In this document: piece by piece, positions 53,001 through 61,879 of the stretch
Numbering within the stretch: position 1 is the stretch's first letter
How the letters are laid out: each line of letters begins with the position of its first letter
NCBI RefSeq assembly: GCF_020217485.1
Contig: NZ_JAEKMI010000005.1
Span: 62,001 to 126,000 of the forward strand
Source of the DNA: Mycobacterium sp. WUMAC-067
GTDB lineage: Bacteria > Actinomycetota > Actinomycetes > Mycobacteriales > Mycobacteriaceae
DNA length: 64,000 bases
Direction: 5' to 3'
Translations under genes and position numbers: made by a program
The notes under the pieces: generated by a model
The model's database searches: none
What the model was told of the DNA's origin: nothing
Seen by the model: only the letters and a program-made list of their open reading frames with translations

Positions 53001-53716
53001 TGGACCGTGTAATGGACCCTGTCGTGGCAGACGAACAAACAACCAAGCCGCGAGCTCGTCGTCGAGCCTCGCGCGCGGCGGGTCCCGCCAAGAGTGAGTC
53101 GACCCGGGACGTCACGGTCCAGACCGAGGGCCCGGCCGCGCCGAAGCGGCCGGCGAAACCCAAGGCCCTCAAGTCCATCAAGCCGCCACCGCGGCGCCAG
53201 CCGCACCGCGCCCTGGTGGCGTGGATCTCGTTCGCGGCGGCGCTGGTGGCGGTGGGGACGTTGGCCGGATGCGTGGCCCTCTTGATCGTCCAGCACCGCC
53301 ACGCCACCGCGGCGCAGGCGCGCGACCAACGTTTCGTCGACACCGCGACGCAGACCGTGGTCAACATGTTCAGCTACAAGCAGGACAACATCGACGAGAG
53401 CGTCAACCGGTTCGTCAACGGGACCAGTGGCCCGCTGCGCGGCATGCTCAGCGCCAACAACAACGTCGAAAACCTCAAAGGCCTGTTCCGCTCCACCAAC
53501 GCGACATCCGAAGCCGTCGTCAACGGCGCCGCGCTGGAAGGCATTGACACCGTTACCGATAACGCGTCGGTGTTGGTGTCGGTTCGCGTCACTGTCGCCG
53601 ACATCGACGGGGTCAACAAGCCGTCCATGCCCTACCGGTTGCGTGTCATCGTGCACGAGGACGACTCCGGGCGGATGAGCGGCTACGACCTGAAGTATCC
53701 CGACGGGGGTAATTGA
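53000..53716 (+). CDS. Mce4-associated membrane protein, Rv3493c ortholog
   Basis: Mas protein of 238 residues: a cytosolic basic N-terminus of about 75 residues (KPRARRRASRAAG, PPRRQPHRAL), one membrane helix (VAWISFAAALVAVGTLAGCVALLIV) and an extracytoplasmic domain with a cystatin/NTF2-like pattern (VNMFSYKQDNIDESVNRFVNG, VRVTVADIDG). Mas and orphan Mas (Omam) proteins stabilise Mce transporters in M. tuberculosis. The ATG at 53000 overlaps the mce4F stop; a second ATG at 53012 could also be used. Confidence 0.9.
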   Translation: MDRVMDPVVADEQTTKPRARRRASRAAGPAKSESTRDVTVQTEGPAAPKRPAKPKALKSIKPPPRRQPHRALVAWISFAAALVAVGTLAGCVALLIVQHRHATAAQARDQRFVDTATQTVVNMFSYKQDNIDESVNRFVNGTSGPLRGMLSANNNVENLKGLFRSTNATSEAVVNGAALEGIDTVTDNASVLVSVRVTVADIDGVNKPSMPYRLRVIVHEDDSGRMSGYDLKYPDGGN

Positions 53717-54207
53717 TGCGATGGCGGCGTTGGCTGCTCATCGTCGCGGGTTGCCTTCTGGCCGTGGCGTTCGTCGGGTTGTCCGCGGTGGCCGGCTGGA
53801 TGTACTGGGATCGGGTCGAGGTCCGCGGTGAGCAGGCGGCGCGCGCCGTGTTGCCCGGCTTGGCGGCCAAGGAAATACCCGAGGTCTTCGCCTACGACTA
53901 CCAAACCGTCGAACGCAGCCTGTCGGCCGCCTACCCGCTGTTGACCCCCGACTATCGCGCGGAGTTCCAGAAGAGCGCCAACACGCAGATCATCCCGGAA
54001 GCCAAGAAGCGCGAAGTGGTGGTGCAGGCCAACGTCGTGGGCGTGGGAGTCATGTCCGCCCAACGCAATTCGGCGTCGGTGATGGTCTACATGAACCGGA
54101 CGGTCACCGACAAGTCACGCCAGCCGTTGTATGACGGCAGCCGGTTGCGGGTCGACTTCAAGAGGATCGGCAAGCAATGGCTGATCGGCTACATCACGCC
54201 GATCTAG
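53716..54207 (+). CDS. Mce4-associated membrane protein, Rv3492c ortholog
   Basis: Second Mas protein, 163 residues. It has a short basic start (MRWRRW), one membrane helix (LLIVAGCLLAVAFVGLSAVAGW) and a domain with the Mas pattern (VFAYDYQTVERSLSAAYPLLTPDYRAEF, VVGVGVMSAQRNSASVMVYMN). It is the last gene of the mce4 operon, in which yrbE4A to here runs without a gap larger than 20 bases. ATG at 53716 overlaps the previous stop (TTG 53713 is an alternative). The stop is one base from the stop of the convergent gene at 54209. Confidence 0.9.
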   Translation: MRWRRWLLIVAGCLLAVAFVGLSAVAGWMYWDRVEVRGEQAARAVLPGLAAKEIPEVFAYDYQTVERSLSAAYPLLTPDYRAEFQKSANTQIIPEAKKREVVVQANVVGVGVMSAQRNSASVMVYMNRTVTDKSRQPLYDGSRLRVDFKRIGKQWLIGYITPI

Positions 54208-54208
54208 C

Positions 54209-54787
54209 TCAGTAGCACATCGCAATGCCGTTGCAGTACAACGGGTAACGCTCGATGGGGCTGGGCGGCGGCCCGGTCATCGCCAGCGAGAATGGTTGCT
54301 TTTTCATCTCCGGCTGCAGCCCGCACACCGCCCCGTGCAGCGTGGTGTGGGTGCCGCTCATCGTTTCGTCGCTGAACGCGAAGGTTTCGGTGGACGGCGC
54401 GGTGCCTCCGCCCGGGCAGGCCACGCCGTTGTCCTTTTGAACCTTGAAAGTCCACAGCATGCTGGACATGCGCGCCCGGCCGCTGAAGTTCTGCAGCTTG
54501 TCGGCGGCGCTGATCTGCTCGGACGTCGAACTCACGATGTTCAGCGCGCAGTTCATCGCAAATACGATCGGGTCGGAATAGTCGTTCATGTTCCGGGTCC
54601 CGGACGGCTGGTCGCAGAGTGCGGAGATCGTCCAGGTGACCCCGGAAACGCCCGCCTCGTTGTAGGCGTAGGTGCCGTCCGCGGGCGGCCCGAGCGCTTT
54701 GGCCGGTTCGCCGGATTGCAACGCGATTCCCGTTGCGACGGCCGTGAAGATCGCGGCACCCGCGGCCAGACCGTGACGGAGCTTCAT
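54209..54787 (-). CDS. Exported protein of unknown function, Rv3491 ortholog
   Basis: Precursor of 192 residues, the same length as Rv3491. The signal peptide (MKLRHGLAAGAAIFTAVATGIALQ) probably ends near AKA-LG. The mature part has an ADGTYAYNEAGVSGVTW start shared with other mycobacterial exported proteins and several cysteines (ALCDQ, MNCALN, VACPGG, AVCGL, LYCNGIAMCY), probably disulfide-bonded. Function is unknown. The ATG at 54787 is preceded by GAAGGAGAAAG. It is convergent with the mce4 operon with only one base between the stops. Confidence 0.85.
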   Translation of the reverse strand: MKLRHGLAAGAAIFTAVATGIALQSGEPAKALGPPADGTYAYNEAGVSGVTWTISALCDQPSGTRNMNDYSDPIVFAMNCALNIVSSTSEQISAADKLQNFSGRARMSSMLWTFKVQKDNGVACPGGGTAPSTETFAFSDETMSGTHTTLHGAVCGLQPEMKKQPFSLAMTGPPPSPIERYPLYCNGIAMCY

Positions 54788-54873
54788 GTGACTCTTTCTC
54801 CTTCGCGTGCGACGCTGCACCCGAGTATCACAGCGTTGGCGCGCCAACACCATGGGTTCTCGGCGCATCCGGG

Positions 54874-56355
54874 CTAATCGGCGCCATGGGGCCGCGCCTC
54901 GGCGAGCGCGTCGAGGAATGACCGCGCCCAGCGATCAACGTCATGGGCGAGCACCTGGCGGCGCAGGGACCGCATGCGCCGCCGTCCTTCCTCGACGGAC
55001 TGGTCGAGTGCGGCCTCGATGGCGTCCTTGACCCCCTCGAGGTCGTGCGGGTTGACCAGGTACGCCTGCCGCAGTTCGGCGGCGGCGCCGGTGAATTCGG
55101 ACAGCACGAGCGCACCGCCGAGATCACTGCGGCAGGCGACGTACTCCTTGGCGACCAGGTTCATCCCGTCGCGCAGCGGGGTGACCAGCATGACGTCGGC
55201 GGCCACGAAGAACGCGATGAGTTCGTCGCGGGGGACCGGCCGGTGCAGGTAGTGCACCATCGGATGCCCGACTTCGCCGTATTCACCGTTGATGTGGCCG
55301 ACCTGGCGTTCGATGTCGTTGCGCAGCTGCTGGTAGCTGTCCACCCGCTCGCGGCTCGGTGTCGCCAGCTGGATCAGCACCGTGTCGTCGCGCTTGGCCC
55401 GCCCTTCGGCCAGCAGCTCCGAAAACGCCTTCAGCCGAACGTCGATGCCCTTGGTGTAGTCGAGCCGGTCGACGCCGAGCAGCACCTTGCGGGGGTTGCC
55501 GAGCTCGGCACGAATTTCCTTGGCGCGGCGCCTGATAGCGCGGTGCCGGGCCGTCTTGTCGAGTGCGCCGGAGTCGATGGAGATGGGAAAGGCGCCCACC
55601 CGGACGACGCGGGACTCGAGCTCGACCTCGCCGTACCGCGACCGCACCCCGACCGCCCCGCGCGAGGTGTTGGCTCCGGTCAGCCGCCGGGAGAGGAACA
55701 GGAAATTCTGCGCGCCGCCGGGCAGGTGGAATCCGACGAGGTCGGCGCCCAGCAGGCCCTCGACGATCTCGGTCCGCCACGGCATCTGCATGAACAGCTC
55801 CACCGGCGGGAAGGGGATGTGCAGGAAGAAGCCGATGGTCAGGTCGGGCCGCATCTCGCGCAGCATCGCCGGGACCAGTTGCAGCTGATAGTCCTGCACC
55901 CACACGGTCGCGCCGCGCGCGGCGGCACGCGAGGTCGCTTCGGCGAAGCGGCGGTTGACGACGACGTAGCGATCCCACCATTCGCGGTGGTAGAGCGGCT
56001 TGACGATGACGTCGTGATACAGCGGCCACAGCGTGGCGTTCGAGAAGCCCTCGTAGTACTCGGCGACGTCGTCCGCGCTCAGCTTGACCGGCCGCAGTTC
56101 CAGGTCCTCCTGGACGATCGGCTCGTCTTCGTTGTCGACGTCCTCGTCGACGACGCCGGGCCAGCCGACCCACGCGCCGCGCCGGCGCCGCAGTAGCGGC
56201 TCGAGGGCGGTGACCAGTCCCCCGGGGCTGCGTTTCCAGGCCGTGCTGCCGTCAGGAAGCACCTCCCGGTCTACCGGCAGCCGGTTGGCGACGACGACGA
56301 AGTCGGATTTCCCGAATTTGGCTGCCTTGGAGCTTCGCCCTCCCCCGGGAGCCAT
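54874..56355 (-). CDS. otsA: Trehalose-6-phosphate synthase OtsA
   Basis: GT20 glycosyltransferase of 493 residues that joins (A/U)DP-glucose and glucose-6-phosphate to give trehalose-6-phosphate for trehalose and mycolate-carrier synthesis. It has [12 protein letters not shown], a Trp/Tyr donor region ([15 protein letters not shown]), [31 protein letters not shown] (phosphate binding) and [18 protein letters not shown]. The ATG at 56355 directly follows the TAA of a 54-residue gene, so translation is probably coupled to it. Confidence 0.95.
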   Translation of the reverse strand: MAPGGGRSSKAAKFGKSDFVVVANRLPVDREVLPDGSTAWKRSPGGLVTALEPLLRRRRGAWVGWPGVVDEDVDNEDEPIVQEDLELRPVKLSADDVAEYYEGFSNATLWPLYHDVIVKPLYHREWWDRYVVVNRRFAEATSRAAARGATVWVQDYQLQLVPAMLREMRPDLTIGFFLHIPFPPVELFMQMPWRTEIVEGLLGADLVGFHLPGGAQNFLFLSRRLTGANTSRGAVGVRSRYGEVELESRVVRVGAFPISIDSGALDKTARHRAIRRRAKEIRAELGNPRKVLLGVDRLDYTKGIDVRLKAFSELLAEGRAKRDDTVLIQLATPSRERVDSYQQLRNDIERQVGHINGEYGEVGHPMVHYLHRPVPRDELIAFFVAADVMLVTPLRDGMNLVAKEYVACRSDLGGALVLSEFTGAAAELRQAYLVNPHDLEGVKDAIEAALDQSVEEGRRRMRSLRRQVLAHDVDRWARSFLDALAEARPHGAD

Positions 56356-56520
56356 TTACGCGTCGAGTTTCGCCGGCCCAATACCCAGCATGGACAGAAA
56401 AACCCGGCATTCGTCGGCGTCGTTGGCGTACGCCGCGACGACCCGCCTGGCCTGGCTCGCAGTGCTGTCCGCCACCGGCTCGACGTCGCCGATTTCGCCA
56501 GGATCAGATTTCGTAGGCAT
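56356..56520 (-). CDS. Small protein immediately upstream of otsA, probable Rv3489 ortholog
   Basis: Frame of 54 codons from ATG 56520 to TAA, reading MPTKSDPGEIGDVEPVADST at the start and ECRVFLSMLGIGPAKLDA at the end. An acidic, flexible first half precedes a predicted helix (SQARRVVAAYANDADECRVF). M. tuberculosis has a small gene of unknown function, Rv3489, at the same place upstream of otsA. The TAA and the otsA ATG abut without a spacer, which suggests it sets otsA translation or acts with OtsA. Confidence 0.75.
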   Translation of the reverse strand: MPTKSDPGEIGDVEPVADSTASQARRVVAAYANDADECRVFLSMLGIGPAKLDA

Positions 56521-56751
56521 GACTTAACTGTAGGCGACGCGCGTGATCGGCCGCAGCCCGTCTCACCAGCTAACGGGCGTCGGACGCATTTATGGCTGGT
56601 TTGCAGGGATTCGCCGCGCCGCTCGCGAAGACACGATCGGCCGGGGCGTGCCCCTGCCAGGGGTTCGCGGCGCGTCCCCCCAGCGCGGCCCCGGTTACAC
56701 ACTGGCCGTAATCTGTAAACAATTCGAGCTGACAACAAGCGAGGTGGGCCA

Positions 56752-57687
56752 ATGACTCTCTCCGAGCAAGCCGGCGCGCAGGCGGGCAACGCCAGCGCCG
56801 AGGAGCTGGTGACCTACGAAACCCTCGACGAGGGCCGCATCGCGCGCATCTGGCTCAACCGGGCCGACGCCCACAACGCGCAGAACCGCGGCCTGCTGGT
56901 GCAGCTCGACGAGGCATTCCTGCGCGCGGAGGCCGACGACACCGTCCGGGTGATCATCCTGGCCGCCCGCGGCAAAAACTTCTCCGCCGGTCATGACCTC
57001 GGCTCGGAGCTGGCGCTGGCCGAGCGGGCGCCGGGTGCGGGGCAGCATCCGACGTTTCGGATCAATGGCGCCACCCGCGATCCGGTCGCGGAGAAGACCT
57101 ACCTGCAGGAGTGGCATTACTTCTTCCAAAACACTTGCCGCTGGCGCGATCTGCGCAAGATTACGATCGCCCAGGTCCAGGGCAACGCGATCTCGGCGGG
57201 CCTGATGCTGATCTGGGCGTGTGACCTGATCGTCGCCGCCGACAACGCCAAGTTCAGCGATGTGGTCGGCGTGCGGATGGGCATGCCCGGGGTCGAATAT
57301 TACGCCCACCCTTGGGAATTCGGCCCGCGCAAGGCCAAAGAGCTGCTGCTGACCGGTGATGCGCTGGACGCCGACGAGGCCTACCGGCTGGGCATGGTGT
57401 CCAAGGTGTTCCCGGTCGACGAATTAGCCGACAAGACACTGGAATTCGCGCGACGCATCGCGGAGCGGCCCACGATGGCGGCCATGCTGATCAAGGATTC
57501 GGTCAACGCCGCCTCCGACGCGATGGGCTTCACCGAGGCGTTGCGCCACGCGTTCCACATCCACGAGTTGGGCCACGCGCACTGGGCGGCCCACAACGAG
57601 AACAGGTATCCGATCGGCCTGCCGCCCGACGTCGAGGACTGGCGCAACGCCAAGCCGACGAAGCTGGCGCGCCGCGACACCCCGTAG
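56752..57687 (+). CDS. Enoyl-CoA hydratase/isomerase (crotonase) family protein
   Basis: Crotonase-fold protein of 311 residues. NFSAGHDLGSELALAERAPG is the oxyanion-hole region and VQGNAISAGLMLIWACDLIVAADNAKF the second active-site segment. The insert between them (about 40 residues with YLQEWHYFFQNTCRWRDL) is characteristic of a longer mycobacterial subgroup. Substrate unknown. The conserved crotonase Glu positions are partly replaced (DVVGVRMGMPGVEYY), so hydratase activity is uncertain. It is divergent from Rv3489-otsA over 230 bases with no clear operator. Confidence 0.85.
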   Translation: MTLSEQAGAQAGNASAEELVTYETLDEGRIARIWLNRADAHNAQNRGLLVQLDEAFLRAEADDTVRVIILAARGKNFSAGHDLGSELALAERAPGAGQHPTFRINGATRDPVAEKTYLQEWHYFFQNTCRWRDLRKITIAQVQGNAISAGLMLIWACDLIVAADNAKFSDVVGVRMGMPGVEYYAHPWEFGPRKAKELLLTGDALDADEAYRLGMVSKVFPVDELADKTLEFARRIAERPTMAAMLIKDSVNAASDAMGFTEALRHAFHIHELGHAHWAAHNENRYPIGLPPDVEDWRNAKPTKLARRDTP

Positions 57688-57758
57688 CGCCGCGCAGCAG
57701 AGCGGCTAACGAGACCGGGGGTAGCGATATTCCCCCCGAGGGGACATGCTTCTATAGC

Positions 57759-57772
57759 TAGAACTTGTTCCA
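57759..57772. promoter_or_regulatory. KstR-like operator before an SDR gene pair
   Basis: TAGAACTTGTTCCA matches TNNAACNNGTTNNA at all fixed positions, with a TT centre. It lies 17 bases before the GTG start of the next gene, with the ribosome binding site between. KstR or another TetR-family repressor with the same half-site could bind. Confidence 0.6.
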
Positions 57773-57789
57773 GTTTGAAAGGGCCTCGC

Positions 57790-58629
57790 GTGCAGCTTTC
57801 TTTCCAAGACCGGACATACCTGATCACCGGCGGCGGTAGCGGGATCGGCAAGGGCGTGGCGGCCGGGCTGGTCGCGGCCGGCGCCTCGGTCATGATCGTC
57901 GGCCGCAATGCCGATCGACTCGCCGGGGCCGTCAAGGAGATCGAGGCCCTGCCCGGCGGCGGCTCCATTCGTTATGAGCCCGCCGACGTCACCAACGAGG
58001 ACGAGGTGGCCCGCGCGGTCGACGCGGCGACGGCCTGGCACGGGCGGCTGCACGGCGCGGTGCATTGCGCGGGTGGCTCGCTGACCGTGGGGCCGATCAC
58101 CCACACCGACTCGGAGGCGTGGCGAAACACCGTCGACCTCAACGTCAACGGCACCATGTACGTGCTCAAGCACGTGGGGCGCGAGCTCGTGCGCGGCGGT
58201 GGCGGCTCGTTCATCGGGATCTCATCGATCGCGGCCAGCAACACCCACCGGTGGTTCGGGCCGTACGGGGTCACCAAGTCGGCGATCGACCACATGATGA
58301 TGCTGGCCGCCGACGAACTCGGCCCGTCGTGGGTGCGGGTCAACAGCATCCGACCGGGCCTGATCCGCACCGATCTGGTCGACGCGAGCGTGATCCAGTC
58401 ACCGGAGATCAGCGGCGACTACGCGCTGTGCACCCCGCTGCCGCGGGTCGGTGAGGTCGAAGACGTGGCCAACCTGGCGATGTTCCTGCTCAGCGACGCG
58501 GCCGCCTGGATCACCGGCCAGTGCATCAACGTCGACGGGGGACACATTCTGCGTCGCGGTCCGGATTACTCCTCGATGATGGTGCAGATGTACGGCGAGG
58601 ACGCGCTGCGCGGGGTGGTGGCACCCTAA
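57790..58629 (+). CDS. Short-chain dehydrogenase/reductase (possible Rv3485c ortholog)
   Basis: SDR of 279 residues. It has YLITGGGSGIGKGVAAGLVA, HCAGGSL in place of NNAG, GISSIAASN and YGVTKSAID (Tyr-xxx-Lys), and GQCINVDGGHILRRGPDYS. The GTG at 57790 is preferred because GAAAGGG lies 7 bases upstream; TTG at 57775 is unlikely. By position before cpsA it corresponds to Rv3485c. Substrate unknown. A second SDR follows after 31 bases on the same strand, forming a pair under the KstR-like site. Confidence 0.85.
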   Translation: MQLSFQDRTYLITGGGSGIGKGVAAGLVAAGASVMIVGRNADRLAGAVKEIEALPGGGSIRYEPADVTNEDEVARAVDAATAWHGRLHGAVHCAGGSLTVGPITHTDSEAWRNTVDLNVNGTMYVLKHVGRELVRGGGGSFIGISSIAASNTHRWFGPYGVTKSAIDHMMMLAADELGPSWVRVNSIRPGLIRTDLVDASVIQSPEISGDYALCTPLPRVGEVEDVANLAMFLLSDAAAWITGQCINVDGGHILRRGPDYSSMMVQMYGEDALRGVVAP

Positions 58630-58660
58630 TCGTCGCCGCGCCTAGCGAACGGGAGAAGCG

Positions 58661-59452
58661 ATGAAGCGACTCGAGGGTAGGCGGATCCTGGTGACCGGCG
58701 CCGCGTCGGGCATCGGGCAGGCGACCGCGCTGCGCTTGCTCGACGAGGGCGCCGCGGTGGCGGCCTCCGACGTGGCAGCCGACGGCCTGGACACGACGAA
58801 GGCCCGCGCCCAGCAGGCAGGCACCGCCGACCGGCTCACCACCCTGCCGATGGACGTCGGCAGCGAGGAGTCGGTGATCGACGGCGTACGCCTGGCCGTC
58901 GAGCGGCTGGGCGGCCTTGATTCGCTGGTCAATGCCGCCGGCATATTGCGGGCCGCCCACACCCGCGAGACCAGCCTCGAACTGTGGAACCAGATCGTCG
59001 GCGTGAACCTGACCGGGACCTTTCTGGTGGTGCGTGAAGCGCTCGACGCCCTGTTGGCGAACCCGCGCAGCGCGATCGTGAACTTCAGCTCCACGTCGGC
59101 CTCGTTCGCCCATCCCTACATGGCCGCCTACGCCGCGAGCAAGGGCGGCATCCAGGCCTTCACCCACTCGTTGGCGCTCGAATTCGCGCGCGAGGGCCTG
59201 CGTGCGGTGTGCGTGGCGCCCGGCAGCATCAAGTCCGGGATCACCGACGCCACCGGCGGATACATTCCGAAAGACGCTGACTGGTCGCTGTTTTCGCGGC
59301 TGATGCCGGTCCTGCCGACCACGACGGAGTCCAGCGGCACCGGGATGGCCGGACCCGACGCGGTGGCCGGCGTGATCGCCATGCTGGTGTCCGACGACGG
59401 GGCCTGGATCACGGGCACCGAGATCCGCATGGACGGCGGCACGCACGCTTGA
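58661..59452 (+). CDS. Short-chain dehydrogenase/reductase
   Basis: SDR of 263 residues: LVTGAASGIGQATALRLLDEGA (NAD(P) site), SLVNAAGILRAAHT, VNFSSTSASF and YAASKGG (catalytic triad), GTEIRMDGGTHA at the end. It starts at ATG 58661 after GGGAGAAG. Probably co-transcribed with the SDR upstream. I cannot assign a substrate. A tandem repeat array of about 120 bases begins right at its stop codon. Confidence 0.86.
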   Translation: MKRLEGRRILVTGAASGIGQATALRLLDEGAAVAASDVAADGLDTTKARAQQAGTADRLTTLPMDVGSEESVIDGVRLAVERLGGLDSLVNAAGILRAAHTRETSLELWNQIVGVNLTGTFLVVREALDALLANPRSAIVNFSSTSASFAHPYMAAYAASKGGIQAFTHSLALEFAREGLRAVCVAPGSIKSGITDATGGYIPKDADWSLFSRLMPVLPTTTESSGTGMAGPDAVAGVIAMLVSDDGAWITGTEIRMDGGTHA

Positions 59453-59570
59453 TGGCGGCGACCCGCTGCGCCCGGCTTCGCCGCGCTTGCGATCGCCGCT
59501 GCGCCTGATGGCGGCGACCCGCTGCGCCCGGCTTCGCCGCGCTTGCGATCGCCGCACGCTTGATGGCGGC
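59451..59570. repeat. Tandem direct repeat, 55-56 bp unit
   Basis: Two copies of a unit starting GATGGCGGCGACCCGCTGCG (at 59451 and 59507) and ending near CTTGCGATCGCCGC, plus the first nine bases of a third copy at 59562. The copies are almost identical until their last few bases. The array fills the gap between the convergent SDR and cpsA genes and begins on the SDR stop. Confidence 0.85.
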
Positions 59571-61129
59571 TAGTTCACGCAGGGCACGCCGCCGCCGTCG
59601 ATCGGCTTTCCCTGATCGGGCGTCGGGTAGGTCGTGGTGGTGCCGTTGTAGTAGTAGGACTTGGCCTTGGTCGACGTGGTGGTGCTGGTGCTCGTGACGT
59701 CGTCCATCTGCGTCTCGTCCGGTGTGGGGATCGAGAAGTTGGTATCCACCGTCACCCGGATGTGGCCGGGTTGGACGCCGGGGCTGGGCTGTTTGGGCGC
59801 GTCGAGGCCCAGCAGGTTGGCCACGTTGCTCGCATCGGTCTGCGCGCCGGCGCCGTACTCGATCGAGCTGGTGGTCGGCTCGCCGGACTCGCGGTCGCGG
59901 ACCTGGCCCGGGGTGTAGCCCTTCTTCTTCAGCGCGCGCGAGACCTCGGTGGCGAGCCCGCTCATGCTGCCCGAGTTGACCACGTCGACGACCGTGGACG
60001 GATTGGGCTTGACGGCCGTCGTGGTGGTCGCGGTCGACGGTGCGTCGGTGCCGATCGCCGCCGCCACCTCTGCCTTGATCGCGGTCGGGTCGACGATATT
60101 GACGTCCTGGCCATCGATGTTGTCGTAGCGCACCACCGGCAGCGTCCGGAATTCCAGGTTGCCGCCGGCGAGCCCGCCGAGCCGTTGGATCATCTCGTCA
60201 TTCCAGCCGGACGAGAGCACCACGTCCTTGCGCGCCACCGCCATCAGGTTCTTGAGCTTGTCGATGTTGGTGAACGTGCCGGCGGCCTGCAGCTCCTGCA
60301 TGACCGACGAGATGAACGCCTGCTGGCGGTGGGTGCGGTCCAGGTCGCCGTTGTCCAGGCCGTGCCGCTGCCGGACGAACGACAGGGCCTCGGAAGCGTC
60401 CAGTCGCTGACGGCCGGCCGGGAAGTCGGCGCCGGAATACGAGTCGTAGACGGCGTGGTTCAGGCACACCTCGACGCCGCCCAGCGTCTGCGCCAGATCG
60501 TAGAAACCGGCCAGGTTGACCTCGGCGAAATAGTCGATCGGGACGCCGGTCAGGCTGCGCACCGCGCGCAGGGTCGCCGCCCGGCCCGCTTCGCGGCCCT
60601 TGGTCTCGAGCTCTTTCTGACTGCTCGTCCCCTGGTTGGCCAGCTTTTGCGCGACGTACTGCTTGGTCAGCCCGTAGGCCTCTTTGATCTTGATGTGGTT
60701 GTATCCCGGGACCCCGGTGAAGGGCACCCAGTCGTCGCGTGGGATCGAGAAGGCGACCACTTTGTTGTCGGCGCTGACGTGCACGAGGATCAGCGTGTTG
60801 GTGTTGTAGCCGCCGTCGTCGGAATCGCCCGCGTGCAGATGCTTGAGGATCGAATACGGCAGGTCATTGCCGTCCTGATCCTTCCGCGAGTCCAGGCCGA
60901 TCAGCAGGATGTTCATGTTGTCGCCGCTGGACCGCGGGTCGTCGGGCTGCAGTGCGTTGGAAACGGTGATGCCACCCAGCGCGCCGTGCGCCACGTAATA
61001 CCCGGCGCCGGTCAACCCGACCGCCGCCACGGAAACCAGTGCGCCCAAGGTGCGCGTCAGCCCTTTACGGAATCGAGAGGGTTGACGGACGGCTCGATGG
61101 CGGCGATGGGCGCCGCCCGAGCGGGCCAT
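59570..61129 (-). CDS. cpsA: LytR-CpsA-Psr family protein CpsA
   Basis: Membrane protein of 519 residues (M. tuberculosis CpsA/Rv3484 about 512). It has a basic cytosolic start, one membrane helix (LGALVSVAAVGLTGAGYYV), an LCP domain with the pyrophosphate-binding arginines (ILLIGLDSRKDQDG, VVAFSIPRDDWV, FVRQRHGLDNGDLDR) and a C-terminal LytR_C domain (VVDVVNSGSMSGLATEVSRAL). LCP proteins attach arabinogalactan to peptidoglycan; CpsA is also implicated in blocking phagosome oxidase recruitment. The extreme C-terminus is Thr/Ser-rich. ATG at 61129 is used; GTG at 61132 is an alternative. Confidence 0.94.
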   Translation of the reverse strand: MARSGGAHRRHRAVRQPSRFRKGLTRTLGALVSVAAVGLTGAGYYVAHGALGGITVSNALQPDDPRSSGDNMNILLIGLDSRKDQDGNDLPYSILKHLHAGDSDDGGYNTNTLILVHVSADNKVVAFSIPRDDWVPFTGVPGYNHIKIKEAYGLTKQYVAQKLANQGTSSQKELETKGREAGRAATLRAVRSLTGVPIDYFAEVNLAGFYDLAQTLGGVEVCLNHAVYDSYSGADFPAGRQRLDASEALSFVRQRHGLDNGDLDRTHRQQAFISSVMQELQAAGTFTNIDKLKNLMAVARKDVVLSSGWNDEMIQRLGGLAGGNLEFRTLPVVRYDNIDGQDVNIVDPTAIKAEVAAAIGTDAPSTATTTTAVKPNPSTVVDVVNSGSMSGLATEVSRALKKKGYTPGQVRDRESGEPTTSSIEYGAGAQTDASNVANLLGLDAPKQPSPGVQPGHIRVTVDTNFSIPTPDETQMDDVTSTSTTTSTKAKSYYYNGTTTTYPTPDQGKPIDGGGVPCVN

Positions 61130-61472
61130 CACAAACCTCTGCCCACACCCAGCGCATCACCGGACCCCGCAACGGCGGTTAGCGGCGATGTCGCTTCGAG
61201 CATGGTGACAAGTATGCGTTAGCTTGCTGTGAAGGCCCCAATCGAGAGCGCCCGTCGACGGCCGTCGCGAGCGAGTTCGGCGGGCCCGGTCGGCGCGATT
61301 CGCGGCCACGATCGCCGCTCTACCAGGCTGTTTTGGTCGGGCGGTGCGGGGGAGTGGCCGCGCTGATCGCCGGCGGGCCTCGAGCGGGAGAGCGATCGAG
61401 CCGAACTCGTTACCGCACGGATACCTCGTAGCGGACCGGCATCGACCGGGACGGGCCAGCAAACCGTCGCCG
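61130..61472. other. Intergenic stretch upstream of cpsA without a supported gene
   Basis: About 340 bases between the cpsA start and the stop of the exported-protein gene, both on the minus strand. The open frames here have arginine/serine-rich shadow composition. I see no RNA gene, operator or repeat. The cpsA promoter must lie in it; no clear -10/-35 pair stands out. Confidence 0.6.
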
Positions 61473-61862
61473 TCAGCAGTACAGGTACTCGATGCGCCAT
61501 CGGCCATCGACATAGTCGGCGTGATACTGGCCGCCGAGCGCCGGGTTGGCATCGTGGATGAGGCCGGAGCCGCCGACCCCGGGCGTGAAGCCCGGGGGAT
61601 CCCACGCGATGGATATCGGGTTGGGCGGCATGGTCGGTGTGCATCCGACTTGTTTCTTGACGTAGCCGTCGATGATCGCGCGCTCGGCGGCGGCCTGGTC
61701 ACCGCCGTCGGGCGCGGGGGCGTTGGGGCACAGCGCATTTGCGCCACAGGGGTGTTGCCCCACGGCGGCGCGGGCCACGTCCGTCGGCGTACTCACGGTC
61801 AGCATCGCCGCCGCGAGCATTCCGGCGGCCGCCGTGGTCCCGGCAATTCTGCGGATGCGCAT
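61473..61862 (-). CDS. Small exported protein of unknown function
   Basis: Precursor of 129 residues with signal peptide MRIRRIAGTTAAAGMLAAAM followed by LTVSTPTDVARA, cleaved probably after ARA. The mature part has four cysteines (QHPCGANALCPNAP, VGCTPTM, EYLYC), suggesting two disulfides, and a C-terminal segment with GQYHADYVDGRWRIEYLYC, an SH3- or NTF2-like strand pattern. I do not recognise a family with certainty. It is on the same strand as the membrane-anchored small protein 17 bases upstream, so the two are probably one operon. Confidence 0.75.
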   Translation of the reverse strand: MRIRRIAGTTAAAGMLAAAMLTVSTPTDVARAAVGQHPCGANALCPNAPAPDGGDQAAAERAIIDGYVKKQVGCTPTMPPNPISIAWDPPGFTPGVGGSGLIHDANPALGGQYHADYVDGRWRIEYLYC

Positions 61863-61879
61863 GTTGTCTCCCAGCCGTG

